Assembly (NCBI GenBank): GCA_964460345.1
Contig: CAYWRO010000008.1
Location: 1 to 64,000, forward strand
Reading direction: 5' to 3'
Source of the DNA: CAYWRO01 sp964460345
GTDB lineage: Bacteria > Planctomycetota > Phycisphaerae > Phycisphaerales > UBA1924
DNA: 64,000 bases
Shown: in pieces, positions 33,658-42,557 of the stretch
How positions within the stretch are numbered: position 1 is the stretch's first letter
How the letters are laid out: every line of letters starts with the position of its first letter
Notes under the pieces: model-generated
The model's database searches: none
What the model saw: only the letters and a program-made list of their open reading frames with translations
Told to the model about the DNA's origin: nothing
Made by a program: the position numbers and the translations under genes

Positions 33658-34724
33658 GCCGCTCCAGCCGTGCCATTCATTCTGACCGCCTTCGGTTTGT
33701 GGCGGCCGGAGCGGCGCCGGAACGGAAACAGTCGGTCCGGACGCAGCCAGATCGCTCCCAGCCCCGCCCCGGCGAACCGCACGATGATCTCCGCCGCGGT
33801 CACGGTCAGCACGGTCGCATCCATGTTCTTCTCGCCGACGGCCGTCGCGAACATCGCCGTGGCGGCTTCCTTCAACCCGAGAGAACCGGTCGGCGCGATG
33901 CTGTCGACGGTGAAGTAGACGATCGTCAGCAGAACAGCCTGGTCGAGCGGCAGGGCGATCCCCAGCACCGACGCCGCCACCATGAACCGCAGCCCCTGCA
34001 CGAGCATGTCGAAGGCGCGCACCGCCACTGCCGCGGCGACCGTGGCGGGGTCGGCCAGCATCCGGACGCCCTCGTGCAGGCGCGACAGGGAATCGCTTCG
34101 GATGATGCGGCTGATGAGCGCGCCCGGATGCCGCTCGGCGAAGCCGTCGATGAGCCGCCACCCGTGTCCCGTACTGAAAAACCGCGCGCCAAGGACCACA
34201 CACGCCGCCAGCGCCGTCATGCCGCCGAGGGACACGCCCCACCACCACACATCGGGCTCCGAGCGCCAGATCCCGGCAAGCAGCGGCGGCGCAAGCCCGA
34301 TCCCCATCACCACCGCGGTCGCGGCCATCCATCCGCCGATCGTCAGCAGTGGCAGCCGATTGCGCCGATGATGCACGGCCACGCGGAAGATGAGCCCAAA
34401 CCGCATCGGCAGGTTCGCCATGAGGTACGCCACGCCGTTGACCGCCTGCACATCGCTGTGTGGGATCGGCCGCACGCGGCGAATGATGAGCCAGAAGGTC
34501 AGCCCGTTCAAAAACATGGATGCGGCGGTCAGCGCCAGCAGCACGGCCAGTTCACCGCGGGGCGCATCGGCCAGCGAGATCAACTCATCGCGCGTTTCGG
34601 GGTCGGTGACGGTCCGGTGAATCAGCCACAGCAGCAGGCCGATGCACAGCGCAAAGCCCACCATGTGGACGGCGGTGCGCATCAGGCGCTTCGGCTCATC
34701 GCCGGCTGACCTGGGCGCGCTCAC
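33573..34724 (-). CDS. LPG-synthase-like integral membrane protein (UPF0104 type)
   Basis: 383 residues with about eight hydrophobic segments, resembling the lysylphosphatidylglycerol synthase transmembrane family (AglD/UPF0104). Features are an N-terminal helix (L-C-I-G-L-L-L-W-L-I), a G-L-T-F-W-L-I-I-R-R loop and the late P-T-G-S-L-G-L-K-E-A segment that family members share. It lacks the soluble lysyl transferase domain, so a flippase-like or glycolipid role is more likely. A GTG start at 34,722-34,724 overlaps the upstream stop by four bases (GTGA). It probably works with the upstream membrane glycosyltransferase-like protein. Confidence 0.8.
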   Translation of the reverse strand: MSAPRSAGDEPKRLMRTAVHMVGFALCIGLLLWLIHRTVTDPETRDELISLADAPRGELAVLLALTAASMFLNGLTFWLIIRRVRPIPHSDVQAVNGVAYLMANLPMRFGLIFRVAVHHRRNRLPLLTIGGWMAATAVVMGIGLAPPLLAGIWRSEPDVWWWGVSLGGMTALAACVVLGARFFSTGHGWRLIDGFAERHPGALISRIIRSDSLSRLHEGVRMLADPATVAAAVAVRAFDMLVQGLRFMVAASVLGIALPLDQAVLLTIVYFTVDSIAPTGSLGLKEAATAMFATAVGEKNMDATVLTVTAAEIIVRFAGAGLGAIWLRPDRLFPFRRRSGRHKPKAVRMNGTAGAAQRTADDPTPPAGSAAACSDSPGFRSRR

Positions 34725-37039
34725 GGGGCGTCCTCGGGCGCGGTCGGGGATGGAGGGATCAATTGAAACAAGGCAAAGTTGCTCCCGGGGCCCGACCACA
34801 CTTCGATCGGCTTGGCGGCCTCCGCAAGCCAGTTGTGCACGAGTGCAATCGTCACGTCTGGGTCATACCACCCGTCCTTGTTGATGTATCGATCCAACTC
34901 GTCGAAGTTGACGAGTACATATGTCACACCTTGATCGGCCAACTCACGCCATGCATCCGGATCATTTGGTCTCCTTCGTATCGCACGTCCCAGCGGTGAA
35001 GTATCCCAGGTTGTGTGATACAGCACGTTCCCGCGGTAATAGAGCGGTGTCGCATCGCCTAGCAAATAAAGCTTTTCATGAGGTCCAAGGATGGCATTGA
35101 CAAAAGCTACTGGGTGCGGTTTCGGATCACTTTGTCGCGCCGCTTCCAGCCGATCACGCGCCTGCAGATGCTCGATCGCCTCGACGAACGGCTCTCCCGT
35201 GTACGACGACACGCCCAGCAGCAATCCGATGTTCGGTCGCCCGCTGCCATAGTCGTCCGGGTACTGTCGGAGGAAGACGATCACCGACCAGGCCAGCTGC
35301 GAGAGCGCTGCGGAGGCGATGACCACGGCCGCCAGCGCATGGATCGGGCGCGCTGAGCCGTGCCGGTTGATCCACGCGACGAGCGCCCCGGCCCCGAGCC
35401 CGAAGGCCAGCGCCAGCGACGGCGCCAGCGGCAGGAGAAAGCGGGACTGCTGGTGCGTGAGGAACATCCAGGCGAGCAGTTGCGCGAGCGCGCCGAGCCC
35501 GATCAGGGCCGCCAGGCGCCGGGTCCTGGGTCGCAGCAGCGCGGCGGCCAGCGCGGCCATGCTCAAGGGAAAGAAGAGCGCCCACTGGGCGTGCAGCACG
35601 CCGCGGCTGCCATCCATGAGAAGGCGCAGGCGGGCCGCCACGCCCCCCTCCACGCTGTGCGCCGCCCCGTACCGCGCAAGCTGCTCCGCCGTCCAGTGTC
35701 CCGTCCCGAAAAGCGACGCCGCGAAGGGAAAGACCGGGTTTCCGGAGGCGATCCAGTTGCGGAGGAGCCACGGCGCCAGCACCGCCAGGCCGGCAAGCGC
35801 GCCGAACATTCCCAGGCGCAGCCACTGTTTGGCCGGCGTGCCAGCCAGCAGGATCAATCCGACCGTCGGGGCGGCCAGGAACATGGCCGTCGGCTTGGCG
35901 CTCGCGGCCGCTCCCATCAGGACCCCCGCGCCGATCCAGCGCCATCGGTGCGGGATCCGCGCATCCACGGTGAGCGCCAGCGCCGTCGCCGTGAAGAGCG
36001 TCACCGCCATCTCGTTGTAGGCAAGCGTCGCCGTCACGATCGTCCACCCCGTCGCCAGGAAGAACGCGCCCGCGAAGACGCCGCACCGCTTCGCCCACAC
36101 CGCCCCCTCGTCAGCGCCCCCGGCGCGCTGCAGCGCGATGAACACCGCGCGCCCGATCAGCAGCGCCGTCAGCAGCGCCATCTGCACGTGCAGCATCTGG
36201 GCTGCCAGCAGGCCGAGTCCTTCGCCCTCGATGAGGCGCTCGCCCCCCCCGAGCATCGCCGCCAGGTGCAGGTACGCGCTCTCGACGTAGCTCGGCAGGA
36301 AGGAGTAGACGTTGTGTTCGAGCGGCCACAGCCGGCCATTGATCGACCACTCCCTGGGAAGCTGCAGGTGATAGCTGAGCGCATCGAAGCCGCGGGCTTC
36401 ACTTTGCCAGAGCCACCCCGGCGGGCTGACGGCGGCGACGAGCATGAGCCCCAGCGCCGGCGCGGCGAGCATGATCCACGCCGGCGCGATCGGCCACGAT
36501 TCCGGCCGGAGTTCGCCGCGCACGACCTGATCGGCCAGCAGCACGAGCCCGACGGCGACGACGCCCCACGCGACGACCTGTCCCGCCGTTCCAGCCGGCA
36601 GCGCGCCGGCCACGCCGAGCAGGTGGCTGGCAAAGAGCAGAACCGCGAAGCCGAACCCCGTCTGCAGCCAGACGTCGCCCCCGGCAGTCGTCGGCGCGGA
36701 GCCGTCCGCCGCCGCGCCCGCCCGAGCGCGCTTCAGGATTGAGAGCGGAATCCGCCCCAGACCGATCGCCGCGAGCGAATACGCCGCGGCGAGCGTCACC
36801 GCGGGCAGCCCCGCGAAGAGCGCCAGCACGCCCGAGAGCCAGAGACGTCCGCGGTCGTTGTTGCCGGAAAGGTCCGCGCCGTACCCCACCGCGGTCAGCG
36901 CCAGCATCGTGGCCAGAAGCAGCAGCAGCGACCCGATGGGGCCTGACCACCGCGCGAGCGGGGACGCCTGGGAGGCGTGCAGGATGGCGGGCGCTGCGCG
37001 CGGGGCGCGACCGCCGCCAGAGGCGGGAGAAGGGGGCAT
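34721..37039 (-). CDS. Multi-pass membrane protein, GT-C glycosyltransferase-like
   Basis: 772 residues with a dozen or more hydrophobic segments and a soluble C-terminal part (about 640-772). The first long loop after the early helices contains F-D-A-L-S-Y-H-L-Q-L-P-R-E-W, like the acidic first-loop motif of GT-C enzymes that use lipid-linked sugars, and R-F-L-L-P-L-A-P near residue 550 is typical of the ArnT/PMT group. It likely transfers a sugar from a polyprenyl carrier outside the membrane. The acceptor is unknown. It is translationally coupled to the next gene. The start at 37,037-37,039 is followed by a 30-residue basic tail before the first helix. Confidence 0.78.
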   Translation of the reverse strand: MPPSPASGGGRAPRAAPAILHASQASPLARWSGPIGSLLLLLATMLALTAVGYGADLSGNNDRGRLWLSGVLALFAGLPAVTLAAAYSLAAIGLGRIPLSILKRARAGAAADGSAPTTAGGDVWLQTGFGFAVLLFASHLLGVAGALPAGTAGQVVAWGVVAVGLVLLADQVVRGELRPESWPIAPAWIMLAAPALGLMLVAAVSPPGWLWQSEARGFDALSYHLQLPREWSINGRLWPLEHNVYSFLPSYVESAYLHLAAMLGGGERLIEGEGLGLLAAQMLHVQMALLTALLIGRAVFIALQRAGGADEGAVWAKRCGVFAGAFFLATGWTIVTATLAYNEMAVTLFTATALALTVDARIPHRWRWIGAGVLMGAAASAKPTAMFLAAPTVGLILLAGTPAKQWLRLGMFGALAGLAVLAPWLLRNWIASGNPVFPFAASLFGTGHWTAEQLARYGAAHSVEGGVAARLRLLMDGSRGVLHAQWALFFPLSMAALAAALLRPRTRRLAALIGLGALAQLLAWMFLTHQQSRFLLPLAPSLALAFGLGAGALVAWINRHGSARPIHALAAVVIASAALSQLAWSVIVFLRQYPDDYGSGRPNIGLLLGVSSYTGEPFVEAIEHLQARDRLEAARQSDPKPHPVAFVNAILGPHEKLYLLGDATPLYYRGNVLYHTTWDTSPLGRAIRRRPNDPDAWRELADQGVTYVLVNFDELDRYINKDGWYDPDVTIALVHNWLAEAAKPIEVWSGPGSNFALFQLIPPSPTAPEDAP

Positions 37040-37130
37040 TGCGCAAAGTGTACATCGCAGGCCCGCAGCCCGGCGGCACGGCCGGACGCCGCCGCGGCCT
37101 GCATCGCGGCGCGCGGGCGTAGGATGCCTC

Positions 37131-37616
37131 ATGGAGACGCCCGTGCGCGGTGAGATGGAATGGGAGCGGGGCGGCGATGATGCGGCCGAAGAGCTGGCGA
37201 TCATCGAGCCGTTGTGCGCCGTCTTCCGGCGCCGGCTCAAGGCCGAGGGGCTCAAGTACACCCCGGAGCGGGCGCGCATCCTCGATGCGATCATCCAGAT
37301 GGATGAAGTCTTCGAAGCCGAGGCTTTGCTGGAGCGCATGAAGAGCGCGGGCTTCCGCGTCTCCAAGGCGACGATCTACCGCACCATCCGCCTGCTGGCC
37401 GATGCGGGCATCATCCAGCAGGTTTTGCTCGCGGGCGACCAGGCGCACTACCAGCTCGCCTACGGCAGCCGCTCGACGGGGATCCTCGTCAACGTCGACA
37501 CGAACGAGATCACGCCGATCGATGTGCCTGAGCTGGCGGAGATCCGCGACCGCATCTGCGCGCAGCACGGGCTGAAGCCGGAGGGGCACCGCCTCGTCGT
37601 CTACGGCCGCGCCTAG
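37131..37616 (+). CDS. Fur-family regulator lacking usual metal ligands
   Basis: 161 residues. The winged-helix half is typical: L-K-Y-T-P-E-R-A-R-I-L-D-A-I near residue 43 and the recognition region R-V-S-K-A-T-I-Y-R-T-I-R-L-L-A-D-A-G-I near 80. The dimerisation half should carry H-H-D-H and two C-x-x-C motifs but instead reads A-H-Y-Q-L-A-Y-G-S-R-S-T-G and V-N-V-D-T-N-E-I with a single cysteine near residue 143. Structural zinc binding and the regulatory metal site are therefore probably lost or rebuilt. It stands alone, divergent from the membrane glycosyltransferase-like gene (91-base gap). The role is DNA binding with an unknown signal. Confidence 0.88.
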   Translation: METPVRGEMEWERGGDDAAEELAIIEPLCAVFRRRLKAEGLKYTPERARILDAIIQMDEVFEAEALLERMKSAGFRVSKATIYRTIRLLADAGIIQQVLLAGDQAHYQLAYGSRSTGILVNVDTNEITPIDVPELAEIRDRICAQHGLKPEGHRLVVYGRA

Positions 37617-37629
37617 GCGCCACCCGTAA

Positions 37630-37649
37630 CATCGCCTTTCAAGGCGATG
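37630..37649. terminator. Hairpin between convergent genes
   Basis: CATCGCCTT, two bases, AAGGCGATG form a perfect 9-bp stem 14 bases after the Fur-like stop. There is no U-tract after it, so termination is uncertain. Confidence 0.35.
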
Positions 37650-37744
37650 CGAGCAGCGCGCCGTTTCACAACTGATCCGGCGCGAGGACGAGCGCGCACC
37701 GGCCTTCACGCATCAGGCCGGAGCACCGGTGCACGTTTGCTGCC

Positions 37745-38365
37745 TCACGCCGCCGGTTCGAGCGCGCGGCCCGTCATGTCCTCCGCCCGGCGCTTGACAA
37801 AGCCGAACCAGATCAGCAGAAACGTCGGGTACGCCAGCCCCAGGGCGGTCCCGATGATGAGCCCGGCCCACTGGCCCACGGCCGCGCCGGGCGCGTTGAG
37901 CTGCTGCGCCCATGCGCTGTCGGGGTTGTTGGCCGCCCACTGGGCCATGTCATTGATCTGCTGCACCTGGATCGCCACCGACGCGATCGTGAGCGGGATG
38001 CTCACGAGCGCGTATCCCAGGTGCAGGGCCCGCCCGGCCGGCCGCCGCATCACGGTGACGATCCCCGCGGCCAGCAGGAGAAGGGCCAGCACAAAGCCCA
38101 GCCCCATCAAGGCCCAGTGCAGAGGCCCCGGCTGCATCGGCGGCGGGATGGGCTCCTTCATCTGCGATTCGGCCATCGGCATGAAGACGGCCAGGTTGAG
38201 GACGTTGCAACCCATGCACGTCAGGTTCAGCGCTCCCAGAACGATGCTGATGATGCCGATCACCTTCGGCCAGGCGGGCGGCGCGGCGAAGAGGTCATCG
38301 TCCAGGGCGCCCGACGTGGGCGGGGGGGGCGGCGCAGGTGGGGGGGGTGGAGAGTATTGGCTCAT
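37745..38365 (-). CDS. Four-pass membrane protein, unknown function
   Basis: 206 residues. A proline-rich cytoplasmic start (runs of P before residue 20) is followed by four hydrophobic segments at about 33-60, 82-105, 115-133 and 165-187. No catalytic motif is visible. Such proline-rich small membrane proteins are common in planctomycetes. It is adjacent to periodic array 3 at its 5' side. The function is unknown. Confidence 0.72.
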   Translation of the reverse strand: MSQYSPPPPPAPPPPPTSGALDDDLFAAPPAWPKVIGIISIVLGALNLTCMGCNVLNLAVFMPMAESQMKEPIPPPMQPGPLHWALMGLGFVLALLLLAAGIVTVMRRPAGRALHLGYALVSIPLTIASVAIQVQQINDMAQWAANNPDSAWAQQLNAPGAAVGQWAGLIIGTALGLAYPTFLLIWFGFVKRRAEDMTGRALEPAA

Positions 38366-38519
38366 CGGCGCAGTGTACCGCGCGGCCGCGGCGGGTGAAA
38401 GGCGATGCGGCCGGAGCGGCCCTCCAGCCGGTTCCCGGACCTTGCCGCCCCCCGGAACCTGGGACGGTTGGGAGGGCGCGCGACTCCCCTCCGCGGCCGC
38501 CGATCAGGCGTCCAACGCC

Positions 38520-38813
38520 GCGCTGTATCCATCCGGCGCGGGTTTTGATCCATCAATTGTCGCGCTGTATCCATCCGGCGCGAGTTTTGATCCATCAATT
38601 GTCGCGCTGTATCCATCCAGCGCGATCTTTGATCCATCAATTGTCGCGCTGGATCGATGCGGCGCGACTTTTGATCCATCAATTGCCGCGCTGAGCGCCA
38701 TTATCGCGGACCTTGCCGCCTCTCGACCCGCGCTGCACGCGCCCGCCGCCGCGCTGCAACCATCCCCGCGCGCCGCCAGCGCCGTTTTTGTCGGACCTGG
38801 CGCGCGACCGCGC
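38520..38813. repeat. 21-bp periodic intergenic array 3 (alternating units)
   Basis: Fourteen 21-bp units start at 38,520 and repeat exactly. For the first eight, two types alternate as a 42-bp super-unit: GCGCTGTATCCATCCGGCGCG and a unit built on TTTTGATCCATCAATTGTC. Later units keep GCGCTG or only the spacing and decay towards the end. GATCCATC or TATCCATC sits at the same place in each early unit. The array lies upstream of the 37,745-38,365 gene and downstream of rnhA. Open frames through it on both strands are periodic artefacts. Confidence 0.93.
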
Positions 38814-38878
38814 GCTGTGGGCGGCTTCTGACGCCTGAAAGGCCGCCGCGCTTCGGACGTTCACGCCGCGCGCACGGC

Positions 38879-39331
38879 CTACCGCCCCCGCGCCACCGCC
38901 TCGCGCGCCGCCACCGCCAGCTTATCGGCACGCTCATTCTCCGGGTGCTCGCTGTGCCCCCGGATCCAGTGGAAGGCGACCTCGTGACGCGTGATCAACT
39001 CGTCCAGCCGCCGCCACAAATCCTCGTTCTTCACCGGCTTCTTCGCCGCCGTCTTCCACCCGCGCGCCTTCCACTGCGCCAGCCAGCTCTTGAGCCCCTC
39101 CAGCACGTACTTGGAGTCGCTGTAGAGGTCCACCTTCGAAGGCGTGTTCAGCGCGGTCAGCCCCTCGATGACGGCCATCAGCTCCATCCGGTTGTTCGTC
39201 GTGAGCCGCTCGCCCCCGCTCGCCTCCCGCTCCGCCCCGCTGCCCGGGTGCTTGAGGATGTACGCCCACCCGCCGGGCCCGGGGTTCCCGCTGCACGCGC
39301 CGTCTGTATAGAGCTCAACCGATGGCTTCAT
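38879..39331 (-). CDS. rnhA: Ribonuclease HI
   Basis: 150 residues. It cuts the RNA strand of RNA-DNA hybrids. The D-E-D-D catalytic set is present: Asp in [11 protein letters not shown] near residue 9, Glu in N-N-R-M-E-L near 49, Asp in L-Y-S-D-S-K-Y near 71 and a final Asp in N-E-R-A-D near 135, with W-I-R-G-H-S before it. Length and order are standard. Confidence 0.97.
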   Translation of the reverse strand: MKPSVELYTDGACSGNPGPGGWAYILKHPGSGAEREASGGERLTTNNRMELMAVIEGLTALNTPSKVDLYSDSKYVLEGLKSWLAQWKARGWKTAAKKPVKNEDLWRRLDELITRHEVAFHWIRGHSEHPENERADKLAVAAREAVARGR

Positions 39332-39430
39332 GGACGGCGAGTGTAGAACCTCCCGGTGAGCCGAACGCCCGCCCCCGCCGGCGCCGCCTCCACCCGGTGC
39401 CGCGGCAGGGATCTGTTATACTCCCGCCAA

Positions 39431-40504
39431 GTGGCCCCCGACCCCCGCACACCCGCCGAGCCCGCCCCCGAATCCGGCATCATCCTCTACCAGACCGAGG
39501 ACGGCCGCACACGCATCCAGTGCCGCTTCGAAGAGGAGACGATCTGGCTCACCCAGCGCCTGATCGCGGAGCTGTATCAGATCGGAGTGCCAACCGTAAA
39601 TCACCACCTGAAGGAGATTTACGCAGAGGGAGAGCTGGAGGAGAGGGCAACTGTTCGATCGTATCGAATAGTTCAAACCGAGGGCGTCCGCCGCGTCGCC
39701 CGCGAGATCGAGCACTACGCCCTCCCCGCCATCCTCGCCGTCGGTTACCGCGTCCGCAGCCCCCGCGGCACGCAGTTCCGCCAGTGGGCCACCGCCCGCC
39801 TGGAAGAGTACCTCGTCAAGGGGTTCGTTCTCGACGATGAGCGCCTCCGGAACCCACCCGGCCCCGGCGTGCCGGACTACTTCGACGAACTCCTCGAACG
39901 CATCCGCGACATCCGCGCCAGCGAGCGGCGCGTGTACCTCCGCGTTCGCGAGATCCTCGCCCTCGCTTCCGATTACATCCCCTCCGAGCCGGAGACGCAG
40001 CGCTTCTTCCAGACCGTGCAGAACAAGCTCCACTTCGCCGCCACCGGCAAGACCGCGCCGGAGATCATCGCCGAGCGCGCCGATGCGAGCAAACCGAATA
40101 TGGGCCTCACCGCCTGGAAAGGCGGCCGGGTTCACAAGGGCGATGTGACCATCGCCAAGAATTATCTGAGCGAGCGCGAGATCGACGACCTCAACCGCAT
40201 CGTGGTGATGTTCCTCGATTACGCCGAAGACCAGGCCCGCCGCCGCAGGCAGATCTTCCTGGCCGACTGGAAGAGCAAGCTCGACGATTTCCTGCGTTTC
40301 AACGAGCGCGCGGTCCTCCCCGACGCCGGCAGCGTTTCACGCGACGAGGCCGATGCCAAAGCCCAAGCGGAATACGAGACCTTCGCCGCCCGCCGCCGCG
40401 CCGATCTCGAAGCCGCTGGAGAAGCCGACCTCATCCGCCGGCTCGAGCAGGCCGCCCGCGACCTGCCGGAGCGCCGGGATGACAATGACCGCTCGCCTTC
40501 GTAG
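39431..40504 (+). CDS. RhuM-family protein
   Basis: About 357 residues from a GTG start. The RhuM family (first named from a Salmonella pathogenicity island) has no proven biochemical activity. Signatures are I-L-Y-Q-T-E-D-G-R-T-R-I-Q, then E-T-I-W-L-T-Q-R-L-I-A-E-L-Y, G-Y-R-V-R-S-P-R-G-T-Q-F-R-Q-W-A and L-S-E-R-E-I-D-D-L-N-R-I-V. The helix-turn-helix-like N-terminus suggests DNA binding. A longer frame from 39,356 adds residues not seen in relatives. A TTATACT at 39,416-39,422 would leave almost no leader. RhuM genes often travel with mobile or restriction islands, but no such partner is visible. Confidence 0.85.
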   Translation: MAPDPRTPAEPAPESGIILYQTEDGRTRIQCRFEEETIWLTQRLIAELYQIGVPTVNHHLKEIYAEGELEERATVRSYRIVQTEGVRRVAREIEHYALPAILAVGYRVRSPRGTQFRQWATARLEEYLVKGFVLDDERLRNPPGPGVPDYFDELLERIRDIRASERRVYLRVREILALASDYIPSEPETQRFFQTVQNKLHFAATGKTAPEIIAERADASKPNMGLTAWKGGRVHKGDVTIAKNYLSEREIDDLNRIVVMFLDYAEDQARRRRQIFLADWKSKLDDFLRFNERAVLPDAGSVSRDEADAKAQAEYETFAARRRADLEAAGEADLIRRLEQAARDLPERRDDNDRSPS

Positions 40505-40525
40505 CGAGTTCACCTCGGGCCGCGC

Positions 40526-42310
40526 TCACCACTCCGGCCCGCCCCCATACCGCCCGTACACATCCGCCATCGCCTGCACCATTTCCCCGAGCGTGCAGTT
40601 GGCCAGCGCGCCTTCGACCAGTGCGGGCATGACGTTGTCGCCGCGGCGGGCCGTCTCACGGATCTCGTCGAGGGCGCGCTCGACGCCGGCGGCGTCGCGC
40701 TTCTTCTTGAAGGCGGCCAGGCGCTCGACCTGGTCGACCTCCACCTCGTGCGAGATCTGCAGGATCTCGATTGGCCGCCCTTCGTCCTCATCGATGAACG
40801 CGTTCACGCCGACGATCACGCGGTCGTGCGCTTCGCACTCCTCGCTGAAGCGGTACGACGCCTCCGCGATCTGACGGCGGAAGTACCCCTTGTTGATCCC
40901 CGCGACGACGCCCGCCCCGTACGTCCGCCGCGGGGCGTACGCCGGGTGCTTCGTCAAGTCCTGACCATTTGCCACCTCGCCACTCGCCGCGCGCCAGTCG
41001 GAGTACGAGCCCATGCGGTCGATCTCGTGGATCAGTTCCAGCGCTTCGGCCTCCATCTTGTCCGTGAGCGACTCGATGAACCACGATCCGCCGAGCGGAT
41101 CGACCGTGCGCGTCACGCCCGTCTCGTAGGCCAGGATCTGCTGCGTCCGCAGGGCCACCTTCACCGCCTGCTCCGTCGGCAGGCCGAGCGTCTCATCCAT
41201 CGAGTCGGTGTGCAACGACTGGCATCCGCCCAAAACGCCCGCCATCGCCTGGTAAGCGACGCGCACGATGTTGTTCATCGGCTGCTGCTCGGTCAGCGAG
41301 CACCCCGCCGTCTGCACGTGCGTCTTCATGAACCACGAACGCTCGCTTTTCGCGCCGTAGCGGTCGCGCATCATGCGCGCCCAGATCCGCCGCGCTGCGC
41401 GCAGCTTGCAGATCTCCTCGAAGAACTCGTTGTGGCTGTTGAAGAAGAACGACAGGCGCGGCGCGAAGGCGTCGATGTCCAGCCCGCGCGCCAGGCATGC
41501 CTCCACGTACTCCATCCCGTCCCGCAAGGTGAAGGCCAGCTCCTGCACGGCCCTCGAGCCCTCCTCGCGGATGTAGTAGCCGCTGATCGAGACCGAGTTC
41601 CACTTCGGCGTCTGCAGCGTCTGAAACTCGATCGTGTCCGCCACCAGCTTCACGCTCGGCTCCGGCGGGTAAATGAACTCGTTCTGGGCGTGGAACTCCT
41701 TGAGGATGTCGTTCTGAAGCGTCCCGCCGAGCGTCTCCCACCCGATCCCGCGCTGCCTGGCCATCGCCAGGTACATCGCCCAGATCACCGCGGCGGGGCC
41801 GTTGATCGTCTGGCTCACCGTCACCTGGTCGATCGGGATGTCGGCGTAGAGCCGGTGCATGTCCTCGACCGTGTCGATCGCCACACCGCAGCGCCCGACC
41901 TCGCCGACCGAGAGCGCATCGTCCGAATCCCGGCCCATCAGCGTCGGCAGGTCGAAAGCCGTGCTCAGCCCCGTGTTCGTCCGCGCCGTCGCTCCCGCCG
42001 CCTTCGCCGCGCTGAGCAGGTACTTGAACCGCTTGTTGGTGTCGTCCGCCGAGCCGAAGCCTGCGAACTGCCGCATCGTCCACAGGCGCGAGCGGTACCC
42101 CTGCGGAAACAGCCCGCGCGTGTACGGGAAACGGCCCGGCTCGTTCAGATCGCGCTCGTAGTTCTCCAGGGCCGCCGGAGCATCGCCCGGGCCGTAGGAG
42201 GGACTCAGCACCAGGCCGGAAATCGTCACCGCGTGCGGGTCGACACCCGAAGTGGGGGGGGCGGAAGCGTCAATGCCCGGGCCGGTGATGGAAGTTTGAG
42301 CGGTCGTCAT
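40526..42310 (-). CDS. Coenzyme-B12 acyl-CoA mutase large subunit, isobutyryl-CoA mutase-like
   Basis: 594 residues: the TIM-barrel substrate domain of an adenosylcobalamin acyl-CoA mutase without the B12-binding domain. Core motifs such as A-F-D-L-P-T, T-L-Q-N-D-I-L-K-E-F and P-K-W-N-S-V-S-I-S-G are intact. At the two positions that separate methylmalonyl- from isobutyryl-CoA mutase (Tyr89 and Arg207, P. shermanii numbering) this protein has Phe82 and Gln209, the isobutyryl-type pair. The catalytic Tyr243-His244 pair reads Tyr245-Tyr246, so the conserved histidine is replaced. It probably pairs with the B12-binding/MeaB fusion at 50,731. Exact substrate open. Confidence 0.9.
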   Translation of the reverse strand: MTTAQTSITGPGIDASAPPTSGVDPHAVTISGLVLSPSYGPGDAPAALENYERDLNEPGRFPYTRGLFPQGYRSRLWTMRQFAGFGSADDTNKRFKYLLSAAKAAGATARTNTGLSTAFDLPTLMGRDSDDALSVGEVGRCGVAIDTVEDMHRLYADIPIDQVTVSQTINGPAAVIWAMYLAMARQRGIGWETLGGTLQNDILKEFHAQNEFIYPPEPSVKLVADTIEFQTLQTPKWNSVSISGYYIREEGSRAVQELAFTLRDGMEYVEACLARGLDIDAFAPRLSFFFNSHNEFFEEICKLRAARRIWARMMRDRYGAKSERSWFMKTHVQTAGCSLTEQQPMNNIVRVAYQAMAGVLGGCQSLHTDSMDETLGLPTEQAVKVALRTQQILAYETGVTRTVDPLGGSWFIESLTDKMEAEALELIHEIDRMGSYSDWRAASGEVANGQDLTKHPAYAPRRTYGAGVVAGINKGYFRRQIAEASYRFSEECEAHDRVIVGVNAFIDEDEGRPIEILQISHEVEVDQVERLAAFKKKRDAAGVERALDEIRETARRGDNVMPALVEGALANCTLGEMVQAMADVYGRYGGGPEW

Positions 42311-42557
42311 ATCGGTCTGGCTCCAAGGCGCGAGGGTGCAAGCCGCGCTCTGAGACTATATGACAGCCCGGCCGCCTACCCCGCCCTCTGACCTCCCCCT
42401 CGCCGGAGCCACAGCCTCTGAAGGCCGGCAAATCCCCTGGATCAGGGTGGTTCGGCCGGTTTTGGCCATCGAAGTAGGTCGAAAGCGGCCTCTGAAGCGT
42501 TTGTGAGCCATACTTCCCCCGCGCTTTTCCTCTGACCTCACCCCTCGTGGAGCACCA

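Noticed and set aside
38362..38831. Heptapeptide-repeat proteins encoded by the 21-bp arrays
   Set aside because: Three or more frames on both strands are open at the same time, as expected from any 21-bp repeat lacking stops. No signal, start site or conserved frame stands out. A coding origin cannot be fully excluded.
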